Positions 35,403 through 45,496 of a stretch of 64,000 bases of DNA are shown here, piece after piece. The stretch lies in NCBI GenBank assembly GCA_009760855.2, contig WPIO01000035.1:2412001-2476000 (forward strand). Reading direction: 5' to 3'. Numbering within the stretch: the first letter of the stretch is position 1; each line of letters starts with the position of its first letter. Made by a program: the position numbers and the translations under genes. Source of the stretch: Cristatella mucedo (Eukaryota > Bryozoa > Phylactolaemata > Cristatellidae). The notes beneath the pieces were generated by a model. It worked only from the letters and a program-made list of their open reading frames with translations, was not told the origin of the DNA and ran no database searches.

Positions 35403-36034
35403 AAGAATAATAAAGGGTAGTGTAGAATATCTTCGACAAGAAGTTACAACTAGGTTTAACCGGCTCGCAGATCTTAATGCCAAATATCGTTTCCTGTTGG
35501 AAGTTGAGCAGCTTTTGGAGACATTTGACCAGATCTAATTCCGCCAGCAATGTCTGGATCTTGTAATCTTCTGCCGTTCAGACGTTGATGGAATAGAGCT
35601 AAACAGCGAAACATGTGACTGCAAAATGCTTCTTGTTACACTCACGACTCGGCACCAGAGACCATATGGAGCTCATGTCTTTCGCTGTCAGTTACGGAGA
35701 AGACGTATTTCCCAATTTGAGAGTTGCCTTAAGAGTTATTTTTACCATAGCCAGTTGTGAACGTTTCCTTAGAAAGCTATCTAAGAGCATCAATGGGGCA
35801 AGATCGGCTCTCTGATTTGGCCTTGTTAAGCATAGAAACAGAAACATTGGAAAATATTGACTTTCAAACTGTAATAGACCAGTTTGCCACGTTTAAGGCT
35901 AAGAAAATTCACATAAGTTAAAGCTGTGATAGCTACCTTGTATTTGTACTACAATTAATAAATCTTTCTTGACTCGATATGTGTTTTTTGCATTTCACTT
36001 GTTTTGGAGCTATTTTGCAGCCATTTTTGACAAA

Positions 36035-36190
36035 GAGCTGGTTTGGTCTAGCGGTTAAGGTGCTCGCCCCGACCACGGTCTGACTGTGGTCGTAGGCTCG
36101 AGCCCCGAGGCATATGTGAAGCGCCTGAAAAAAGATTAAGTTCTCTTGGGGAGCTACATAAATGAATTATTTATTTATTATTATTATTAT
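36035..36190 (+). mobile_element. SINE-A near the hAT right end
   Basis: GAGCTGGTTTGGTCTAGCGG is the best A box in the family (TGGTCTAGCGG). GGCTCGAGCCC is the B box. The tail GAAGCGCCTGAAAAAAGATT AAGTTCTCTTGGGGAGCTAC is followed by TTATT/TTA repeats. Confidence 0.93.
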
Positions 36191-36256
36191 AAAGGGAGGG
36201 CGCCATTCGTTGCTTTGTCCGCCCCCCCGGCGCCGAAAGGTCTCACTACGCCTCTG

Positions 36257-38025
36257 CGGTCATTTCAGTGGTTACATTGCGGGAGGCTGTGTAAGCGCCA
36301 CAGAAATAGGCAGTCGTGACCTTGTTATAACCACGGCCCGAAAACTATGGCCTGAGCGCGCATATGGCCGTTCATAAACTAGGACAAACTACGCACCCGA
36401 ATTTCTTGCTTGCAGTAGGCGAGCTTCGTGCCTAGCTTAAAATACCCGTAACTGTTCCTGGCCTGTAGCAACCATTACCGAATGCGACTGTCCTTAATCG
36501 CCCTGGCGCCTTCCTACTCTGAGTTCGTCCTTTGAGTTCCGGTGTTTTGAGATAAAGTAGACACTGCTGAAAGGAAGTGGGCGTGAGACATTCCAAATTA
36601 GTCGACTCCAGCCGCCTGGGCGTGTTGACAACGGGAAGTTAAGCTGGAACTGGAGCGGCTTTAGAGTTACAGGGTGTTTGCTATAACTTGCATCAGCATA
36701 ATCACCTCCATGTGAACTAATTTAAGGGGAAAAAATTCGTACCGCTGGGTTACATGGAATCATTAAGCGGTGATGTAAGCAAATGCTGACGGAAAATGTT
36801 GCTCTAAGAAAATTCCGGATTTCCTTATTCTGTGTGCTTCTTCCCTAAAAAGCATTAGCAGGCGGATGTGCGGTAGGGGCCAACCATAGTCTTTCAGGTG
36901 GGATTTCGGGCTGACTTGTACCATTTGCGATCGAAGTCTCTTCTTCTAAAGTGAACTCGTTTCTCTAAATTGTATGTCATTGCAGAATCAGATCCTCTAA
37001 ATAAAAAAATAAATGTAGGCTGAGCAGCCATCATGGCGAGATCGTGACAGTGTCGGTCAGGAGCTAGGTCGATGTCGGTCAAATAGGCTCGACTAGAACT
37101 CGATGCGAATCACTAAACTAGATCATGAATCAATGAAGACTGACCTGTGTCAGGAGAATAATGAACAACGCGAGTGGATACGACCAAATGGGGTAGACGA
37201 GATCGCCGTACATATCGCTCTAGTTGTCAGCATCAACCTGGCTAGCCCTGCAAGTGCTTGTCCCCTGCAAAATTTTGCAGTGATAAATGCCTGAGTTGGC
37301 GTAGCTTTCGCGTGCCTTCCACGACCATACCACATGATTTTTAGCTATATATCAGTTGCAAATTGTTGAAAAGCTTAACGCTGCTTGGTTGTTAAAACGA
37401 GAAAAAATACTTTATCTGAGACTTTTCTTAACGAAGGTAAGATTTCCGACAACCAGGACGGATTCGATGCACTATCGACATCGTCTATGGTCGATTGAGA
37501 TGTTCAACTAAATGGCAGAGCTGCGATCGGACAATATTTTGATTTTACCCACCACTTTGCTTGCAATGCATCTTCAAGACTTTGCAGATTTCCGCTCGCG
37601 CTTTTGTCCGCCAGTCGTCCTTCTGACGCCATGTCAACGAGGTTGCAGAATTGGCAGTTTTCTGCTTCTTTACCAGACAGGCAAATGTTAAAACCAGGCA
37701 TTCGAATGTTAAAATAACTATGTAGAGCCATTCCTTTTCCATATTTAATAATGCAATCACTAAAGCGTTCCTAATATTTGGTGTTCGAAGCTTTGGATAA
37801 TCGCCGAGGACCCGTAGCAGTCATCTCGTGCTAGCCTAATTGCTTTTGACATTGCTGGTGAGCAACGCACCCGCTCTTCGATCTCGACAGTTGTAAGGCA
37901 CCTACTAATCATTTATTTGATTGTGTAAATTGAGCTAAATTGAGCGCTTGCTTACATAAAAAAATTAGGATTACGAACTGAAATCAATTCCTGAATTGAT
38001 TAAATTAGGAAGAGGCGCTAATTTA
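36257..38025. other. unassigned sequence
   Basis: No repeat family or convincing coding frame. CGGTCATT at 36257-36264 is the candidate right hAT target-site duplication. Confidence 0.5.
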
Positions 38026-38098
38026 ACAATAATTATAATACACTTGATAAAGCACCCTCAGAGAACTCAATCTCTTTCTAGGTGCTTTGCATTTTCCG
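38026..38098 (-). mobile_element. LINE-C terminal hairpin fragment
   Basis: Only the last ~70 bp: (AAT)n-like end, ACACTTGATAAAGCACCCTC and AGAGAACTCAATCTCTTTCT AGGTGCTTTGCATTT. Both stem strands carry matching changes relative to the consensus. Confidence 0.88.
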
Positions 38099-39689
38099 AT
38101 TAATTGGGTTCATCAGAATTGCTGGCTAGTGTTAACCTTGACGTGCTTTAGCGAATTTATGAGCAGCACTTACCCAAAGTAGCTCAAAAAGCAGTACTAG
38201 AAGCTGAGTACCATCGTAAGGTATTGAGACCTACATTGATGGTAATGATTGTGGGTACCGTTAGAGCATAGAGTTGGTTTGATATACGGAGCTCACGGAG
38301 GTACTATAACAATGTAGCTCCTCAGCTAACCAGCAGTCTAGTGAGATTAATGCTAAAGCTATTGCCATAGCGAAACACAAAGGGCGGCAGCAGTAATGAG
38401 CCTACAATGACCGATCTCGAGGTTGTCGGAGCCAACAAAGTGGCCAACAGAGCGCAGGTGCTATGAGACACACGAATCACGGCTCGGGATGCCAGAGGTG
38501 AGCATGACATTCGTTGCTGACAACATGCAGGCGTCTGGCACCACAGACTTGACTGAGTCATCGTGAATTAATACGTGGCTCGTTCGTCTTGTGTCAGTTT
38601 TCACCATACAAGAGCCCCCGACTGTGGTAACGTGCTTTGAGACTGCCAGTGCGGTGAGCGGATGATGAGCAGCGGTTCCGACATTGCTCTATCTGCACCA
38701 CTTATCTTTCATACGTGCCGATAAGGATCCGTGTTTCGGTGTGCCCGATGCACTGATAAGTGGCGATCCATTAGGATAAAGGAGAAGGTTGTATCGCGCT
38801 TAGTAAATGTTGAGTGCATTACATGGTCATTTTTTGCTGACCTGGCGGCACTCTTGTTATCAATGACTCTGATATCGACTTGGCTACTGCTTGGGTTGTG
38901 CCAATATAAACTCTACACGGGGAAAGGCATTCCTTCATCTTCGCACCCACTCATGTCAAACCACTTCGTGTGGCTACAATCGGCATTTGGAAGACCAGAG
39001 AGGTTAGACTTTCTTTTTCCGAGTCGATTTAGCTAAACTTTTCTCTGCGTTTTAAAATTACTTGGGGCAAATGGTCAGCTAAGACATTAGTTGGACCTTG
39101 CCTATTAAGCATATTGTATAGCTGAATGTATGGCTGACTAGATTTGATAGGCAAGACGATTCCAGGTATGAACGCAACAAGTCACAGTCGAAATGTTTGC
39201 GAAATACTCATCGAGGTTTGCTACCCCGTATGTTACGTGTACTAATCAGGCTCGAACTAGTTCAACTTTCAGCAGACTGTGACTTCCATGGACTCATTCA
39301 AATTAAAAAATCATGGTTTTGAAACTCTTAAGGTGAAGGAAAGGCCTAGCCGGCTGACTGGATGCTGCGAAGCAACCACAGCATCCGCGATAGGCGACAG
39401 GGAGTGGAGACATCCTAAGTGCTTGGTGTCGTTCTCCACGACATTTGCAAGCCAAACCGGCATACATTTATGATTCTTAATGCAATCTCTAGAATTTTAA
39501 TACTAGTTTTCCTATTCATCAGCTGCAAGAAAATTAATATGCGGGTGTTTTTCTTGGTAAAGAGTTTGATTAGCCACATCAATGAGATGAAAATGAAAGA
39601 AAAGTTGAAATCTTAAAAATGAACAGCCGGAGTAAAAAGAGTGATTAAACTTTTTTCAATAACACAATTTTTTGCTGACCGCTGATTTG
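38099..39689. other. unassigned sequence
   Basis: A 101-codon plus frame (38731-39036) has an apolar middle (ADLAALLLSMTLISTWLLLG) but no other support. Nothing else recognised. Confidence 0.45.
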
Positions 39690-40017
39690 ATTGAAGATTG
39701 GCTTAAACACCCCCGAGCTGGGTCTGAACGTAAAGGTATTCAATTGTCTGCAGAAAAGTGAGGTGAAATGACATGAATGTAAGCAAAGCCAAGAATTCAT
39801 AAAATGATGTGCTACAGTCGGCAGAAAGAAACAGTCCACGACCTTCCAGATCTAGAACAGTCCCTGAAATTCCGAGATAAGCTTTGTTCGCCAATGGTCT
39901 TTAAGAATGGGAATGGAAGAGTTAATGTATTGTTCAAACGCGACCTGAGCGTCAAGGCTGAAACTGGTGCAGAAGTTCTGCTAGACATGAAGGAATAAAG
40001 CCATGGCGAGTCTTGCC

Positions 40018-40155
40018 GAACTGGTTTGGTCCAGCGGTTAACGTGCTCACTCCGACCAAGGTTTGGCTTGAGGTGTGGGCTCGAGCCCCGAGGCATATGT
40101 GAAACCGAATAGAGATTAAGCTCTCTTGGGCGCTATGCAAGTGAATCATATTTAT
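40018..40155 (+). mobile_element. SINE-A
   Basis: GAACTGGTTTGGTCCAGCGG (A box), GGCTCGAGCCC (B box) and the tail GAATAGAGATTAAGCTCTCTTGGGCGCTAT, with a few-base deletion in the left stem. Lies between two LINE-D pieces. Confidence 0.92.
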
Positions 40156-40398
40156 CTAAATGCTTGGTCAGAGTAATCGTTGATAGACCAGTATCCACGG
40201 TAGCACCTACAGCAAAGGAGACACATAGCTGAACATCTTGAACTTTTTTTACATGCCTTGCAGCCATATTCATCACCAGCTGCAGAGGCTTAGTGGCTTC
40301 TTTTTTTGGCAGCGAAGCCAGGACGGAATTACGTTAATCTAGCCTAGAAAAAGCCAGGAAGGTAGTAAGATTGTAGAAACCCTCCGCGTCTTTTTTAA

Positions 40399-41655
40399 AT
40401 GATATTAATACATCTTTTTATGACGCCCTCAGAGAACTCAATCACTTCCCAGGCATTTTACATTTGCTCCAAAGTAAGCATAATTGAATGGTTAGCGGTA
40501 ACATGCTTAATGACAATAATCATAACGTGGACAGAGGTGACATGCACAGGTTCAGCTTGCAAATGTGTTAAGTTGCAGCATGCACAGTGTCAGCACGCCT
40601 AAGCACGTAAAGGACGAATCACATGAACTCACTAAATGCTGTAATCAACAGATGCGCTTTTAGTTTCTTTTAAATGTGGTCAAGTCACGGGATGTCGAGA
40701 CGCTAGTCAGAAGTGAGTTCCAGGCTTTGGGAGCATACGAACCAAAGGCACGGTCTCCAAAGGAATTGAGGCTTGAACGAGGTATAGGTAAACGGTTAGA
40801 TTCCGAAAAGCGAGTGGTGCGATCCTTAGCCTGGTGGGGGAGTAGATATGATAGGTAGGCTGGAGTCATAGAATGAAAGGATCTAAAAGTGAGTGGCAAA
40901 ACCTTTTAGTCGATGCACTGCTTAACTGGAAGCCAGTGCAGGTTGGCGAGAAGTGGTGTGATGTGGAAACTGGAACGCTCACTACAGACAAGCCTAGCTG
41001 CAGCGTTTTGCACCAACTGTAAACGCCTGGTTGACACCCCGCTAGACTAGCAAGCAGTAAGTTACCGAAGTCGAGACGGGATGTCACAAATCCATGGACC
41101 AATTTAGATGTGGTTTCCCTGTCTAAGCAAGCCAGAATTTTAGCAGTGTCATGTAGGTGAAAGTTGGCAGACTTGTCTGTGGAGCTGATGTAGTTGTCTA
41201 ATGAAAGTTCATTTTGGAACACGACACCCAGATTTCGTGCAGATTCAATAGGAGATATGCTGGCAGAGCCGATTGTGAGCGTTAACCATTCCAATTGCTG
41301 AATGATACTTAGTTTGCCCTTAACTAGTAAGTTGGTTTTATCATCATTCAATTTAAGAAGGCTAGTTGTCATTCTTGTGTGGATATCATAAATGCATGGA
41401 AACCGAGGTGAGAAAATTTGACGTGATAGAGGACTGGGAGGGATCAAAACAAAGATACAACTGAGTGTCATCTGCATGAAAGTGAAACCCTGGGTTTTGC
41501 TTGGCAATCACATTGGCAAGAGGGAGAGTATAAACCTTGAAAAGAATGGGACCAAGCAAGAGCCCTGAGGTAACCCATAGTTCAGTGGTTACTTGGATGA
41601 TTGTTTTACTGTCACATCAATACCCTGGAGTCTTCCAATGAGATAGGACGTATTA
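40399..41655 (-). mobile_element. LINE-C copy, RT palm to 3' end
   Basis: Minus strand: RT motif C region (FTFMQMTLSC, a degraded FYADDTQL), then LNDDKTNLLVKGK, GSASISPIESARNLGVVF, the C-terminal region and the 3' hairpin. Stops and frameshifts present. The 5' break is at GAGATAGGACG; sequence beyond it belongs to LINE-D. Confidence 0.9.
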
Positions 41656-42117
41656 AGGAAGCCTTCAAAACTTGAGTAAGTGTCAAAGTGGTCACCTAAT
41701 CGGAGCCCATGATGACCGTCTCACTACAGCATTACCAATTAGAAAGGAAAGTGTCCAAATCCAGTCAATGCTTTGGATGGCCTGTGAGTTGGACTTCGGT
41801 TTCATCATCTTTTAGTTTTAAAAAAGTTGGTCGACATCCAGGATCGAGTTTCTGCAAGGCAAGATGTTTTTTTTGCAATGAGCTAGTTTTAGTCGGTTGT
41901 TTCGTGTCTTAGATTTCGCAAATTCATTGATAACATTTTTTATACTGCTAGACCATCACAAGCAGTATTGCTACAAGTAGCCATGTGTCAGCATTCGCTG
42001 TGCTCCACTTTTGGATAGCGCCTTGGCTTGTTGGTGTATCCAACCTGCATGACTGGTTCTCTTTCAGTCAACAGTGGTCTCGACAGAAGCTGATGCTTGA
42101 GTGAGCCGAGCGATCTC

Positions 42118-42290
42118 ACTAGTCGTCCTTCGTGTGCGTATGTGTGCTTACACTTTACTTGCTGCTTGCGAATGCTACCAAAGATCATTTGAAATGCTTT
42201 CTATACAGCATTTTAAAGTGCCCAGAAAGAGATTCAGTTCTATGAGGGCGGTATACAATTGTATTATTATTATTATTTTTATTTTTATAA
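42118..42290 (+). mobile_element. LINE-C 3'-end fragment
   Basis: GTCGTCCTTCGTGTGCGTAT, AGTGCCCAGAAAGAGATTCAG and TTCTATGAGGGCGG, followed by (ATT)n. It interrupts LINE-D between its motif C and the WMSTNFF segment. Confidence 0.8.
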
Positions 42291-42827
42291 CCCTTCAGTT
42301 TATAAGTCCCTGCTGTGGGTTTTGATGGTCTACATAATTAATACAGCGGGACATTGTCAACATAGAAGTAGTAGTCGATTCAGTAGGCCCGAATCACTTC
42401 TCCAAGAAGCTCATTAAAAATTGTGAACTGCAAAGGGTCGAGAACAGACCATCCTAGCGGAACTCCACACCTGATTGGTGTGCTGGATGAGAGCCTCCCG
42501 ATACCGAGCTTGCTCGCACGCGTTTTCATTGTCCGTTGCACAATTCTTCCGAAAATCGAAAGTTCTTGCGTACATCGTACACGGAAACCGACACGGCTAA
42601 GACTTGTTTAAAGCCAATCTGATTGTTGTTTGACCGTAGCTCGTACGAAATTACGTGCCTACGGACATCTAAACGTTAATCGCGTCAGGCTGCTGGATCG
42701 CCTACACTGCACGCTTCGTCAGCTACGCCTGCGGCTAATAGCCTACATGTTAGTTGTGGTCGTGCGCACCTATTATTGCTTCGTCATCGTAGTTCAAATA
42801 CATTCCTAGATGTTAATGTTGTTGCTA

Positions 42828-45300
42828 GGGGTTGCGATTATCACACGCTCAAAATTTGACTTCAAGCCATTTGCAGTATCCTCGAAGCAGTCTTTCGAAT
42901 CGGTTGTCTTGATTTCACCCGACAGCAAGCTACCGATGGTGGCAGTAGTCTATCGCCCACCAGGTACCAAGTCCTCTTATCTCAGATTTCTCCAATCTCA
43001 TTTCGATTCTGTCTGTAAGAAATCGAATCTTCCTCGATATGGGTGATTTCAACATTCATTTTGATAACTTATCTGACGCCTTCAGCACTGAATTTTGTGC
43101 ATTGACTGACTAATTGTCTCATGTGGCTCATGTACATGGCCCTACTCATATCAAGGGTGTGCGCACACACTCGACCAAATTTTCTCATACACCAGCACTT
43201 TGTCTTCACCAAGGATTACCAAATCCTGCTCATCTGACTACATGTAGGTCTCATTCAGTCTACAATGTGTGCATTTCTCCTCCTCTAAAATCACCAGTGA
43301 ATCGCGAAATCTCAAGACCCTTGACATCAATACTGTCCGCGCGAGAATATCTACCTCGTCTCTGCTGCTCAGTCGCCATTCCAACCTGTCATCGTTGGCA
43401 GATTGCTACAGCACGACACTAGCTGACATACTCGACAAGTTTGCACCTCTGACTAAGCGAACTGTGTGCCCTCGCCCAGACGGCCTGTGGTTTACCACAG
43501 ACATTAAACTAGCTAGGTCTACTAAGCGCAAGCTTGAAAAAAGATCGTAGCTGACTGTGCGTCAACAGGCATACGAGGACTACTGTAGGTCGCACGAATC
43601 GATTCTAGCTAAGGCCAAGTCTGGCTTTTATGAAAACATTGTTGAATCACAAATGCACAATCCAAAAATGCTTATGTTGACGATCAACCACTCCTCAACT
43701 GCTCTCAGGTTAGCTCTTTACCTAATGGTCCCTGTAATGATCTAGCTGATCGCTTCTCTATCTTCTTTGTCCAGGAGATTGAGAAGGTCAGTGAGTTCAT
43801 CCCTACAATGGCAGCATCCCCGTAGAATGTTGTTCCCCAGCTCCATGTAGCACCTCAATGTCTACATTCAAGCAGGTCACTAGTGACCTACAACTACTTC
43901 TTTGGACCCTATTCCCACTGTCCTGCTCCTACGTTGCATTGATCTGCTGCTGCCATGCATAACTAACATTAATATTTCATTAGCCTCTGGTCGTGTCCCA
44001 GCATCTTTCAAAAAAGCTGTAGTCCGGCCACAACTCAAGAGCGACACTAGACTGAGAGAACTTGAGAAACTACCGCCCAGTCTCCCATCTACCATTCCTA
44101 TCAGAAGCACTGGATTGAGTTGTGGCAGACCAGCTGAACTCATATATTGAAACTTCAAATCTTGCGATGAAGTTTCAGTCAGGTTTTAGAGCTAATCACT
44201 CCACAGAGTGAGCATTGCTTCCTTTGTACAACGACTTACTTAGGAATGCGAACAAGGGTATAGTATCTCGGCTTGTTTTGCTCGATCTTTCGGCAGCTTT
44301 TGATGCTATCAATCACCAAGTCCTTCTTGAGCGCCTCTCATCTGACCTGGACATTACTGGCACTTCATTGCAATGGTTCAGTAACTATCTCAGTGGGAGT
44401 CTGCAGAGTATTAATGTGAATGGACAAAGATCGTCAGAGGAACCTCAGAAACATGGGGTACCTCAGGGTTCCACGCTTGGTCCTGTTGTTTTTACGGTTT
44501 TTACACCTTGCCGATGTGATTGCCAGGCACAACCTTGGCTTTCAGTTCTACGCGAATGACACTCAGCTGTACCTTTGCTTTGATCTCTCCCAGCCCTGCA
44601 GCACGTCGAACTCTCTCAACTCTCTTGCTGCGTATATTGACGACATCACACGCATGGGTGGCAGCAAACCTTCTTAATTTGAATGATGATAAAACTAACT
44701 TACCACTTATGGGCAAACCAAGTGTGATTCAGAAATTGGAAAGGCTAACGCTCAAAATCGGCTCTGCCAGCACATCTCCTCTTGAATATACACGAAATCT
44801 AGGTGTCATGTTCCAAAGTTACTTTTTTTTAGACATCAGCTCTACAGTCAAGTCTGCCTACTTTTAGCTACGTAAAATTGTGAGAATTCGGGCTTGTTTA
44901 AACAGGGATACCACATCTGAGCTGGTCCATGCTTTTGTGACATCCCCTCTTGACTTCTGTAACTCTCTGCTGGCTGGCCTACCGGCATGTGCAATCAGGC
45001 GCTTATAGCTAGTGCAAAACTCTGCAGCTAGGCCCCGTCTGTCGTGAGCGTCGCAGTTGCCACATCACACTATTTGTCACTGACCTGTACTGGCTACCAG
45101 TCAAGCACTGGATCGGCTTCAAGGTTTTGTCGCTCACTTTTATGTTCCTCATTCTTTGGCTCCGGCCTACCTATCAGATCCATTCCCCCGCCAGGTTAGG
45201 CATCGTCTTGACCACACTTAAAAAGAAATTAAAAATGCATATATTTATCACAGCATTAAGTGGGTCCCTGTAATTCGTCCTGTATGTGCTTATGTTTGCT
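42828..45300 (+). pseudogene. LINE-C ORF2: APE-type endonuclease and reverse transcriptase, inactivated
   Basis: The protein would nick target DNA and prime reverse transcription of its own RNA. Seen in order: endonuclease remnants GVAIITRSKFDF, VVYRPPG, the GDFN motif at 43042-43053 and GPTHIKG; a linker with RLYNxD-like basic stretches; RT start around SGRVPASFKKAVVRP (43990); motif A LLDLSAAFDAINHQVLLERL (about 44276); motif B GVPQGSTLGP (about 44456); motif C FYANDTQLY (44547-44573), where the usual YADD has become YAND, a loss of one catalytic aspartate; LNDDKTN, GSASTSPLEYTRNLGVMF; then the C-terminal CNSLLAGLPACAIR region. Frameshifts occur near 44507 and 44650 and there are several stops. 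Clade CR1/L2-like by motif style. No active copy of this family is present in the window. Confidence 0.88.
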
Positions 45301-45496
45301 GACACTGTGCATGCTGCCCCTAACCGCACTTGCATGCTGACCCTGTGCATGTCACCCCTAACCCTGTTATTCTTTTTGTTTATTGAGCATGCTACCACTA
45401 ACCATTCGATCATGTTTCCTTTGTAGCAAATTTAAAGTACATAGAAAGAGATTGAGTTATCTGAGGGCACGTTATCAAGAGTGTTATTGTTATTAA
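42828..45496 (+). mobile_element. LINE-C, most complete copy (endonuclease + RT + 3' end)
   Basis: Continuous plus-strand element from within the endonuclease domain to the terminal hairpin (AGAGATTGAGTTATCTGAGG) and a short TTATTG tail. 5' truncated. An internal deletion near 45200 joins CATCGT directly to CTTGACCACACTTAAAAAG, removing about 125 bp present in the 61 kb copy. It sits inside LINE-D. Confidence 0.92.

Larger units (their letters stand above)
32120..35921 (+). pseudogene. hAT transposase, TTF zinc finger/ZMYM1-like, inactivated
   Basis: Cuts and pastes hAT elements in the nucleus. Segments in order: a basic start at 32120 (MGGKKAG, then a stop, then RRKRKLKQKR), as in ZMYM1-like hAT proteins; after an inserted LINE-D, a TTF-type zinc-finger region from about 33190 (WLVHSSSKQSEFCFWCLLF, then after a frameshift LSQWRKPEKLIAHKNSPSHR); the catalytic-domain start at 33453-33880 (LALHGHQES, ILFDITPDLAHREQTSKVIR, which carries the expected first Asp region); the alpha-helical part at 34189-34590 (RVQKRLQSLKTNLRDTYFDL); and the hAT C-terminal dimerisation block from 35660 (YGEDVFPNLRVALRVIFTIA, CERFLRKL, LALLSIETETLENIDF). 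LINE-C splits it between 34655 and 35402. Stops and frameshifts make it non-functional. Family assignment rests on motif order recalled for TTF-type hAT proteins. Confidence 0.82.
30696..36256 (+). mobile_element. hAT DNA transposon (TTF/ZMYM1-type), decayed, with nested insertions
   Basis: The left end CGGAGGCGTAGCGAG and the reverse complement of the right end CAGAGGCGTAGTGAG match at 13 of 15 positions, giving hAT-like terminal inverted repeats; GGCGCC occurs within 45 bp of both ends. The flanking 8-mers CCGCCGTT and CGGTCATT match at 5 of 8, with two of the differences being transitions, so the target-site duplication is only tentative. A broken transposase lies inside on the plus strand. 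Five insertions sit within the element: SINE-B (31236), LINE-C (31590), LINE-D (32822), LINE-C (34655) and SINE-A (36035). A CpG-rich segment (about 30870-31140) lies in the 5' part. Removing the insertions leaves about 3.7 kb. Confidence 0.75.
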
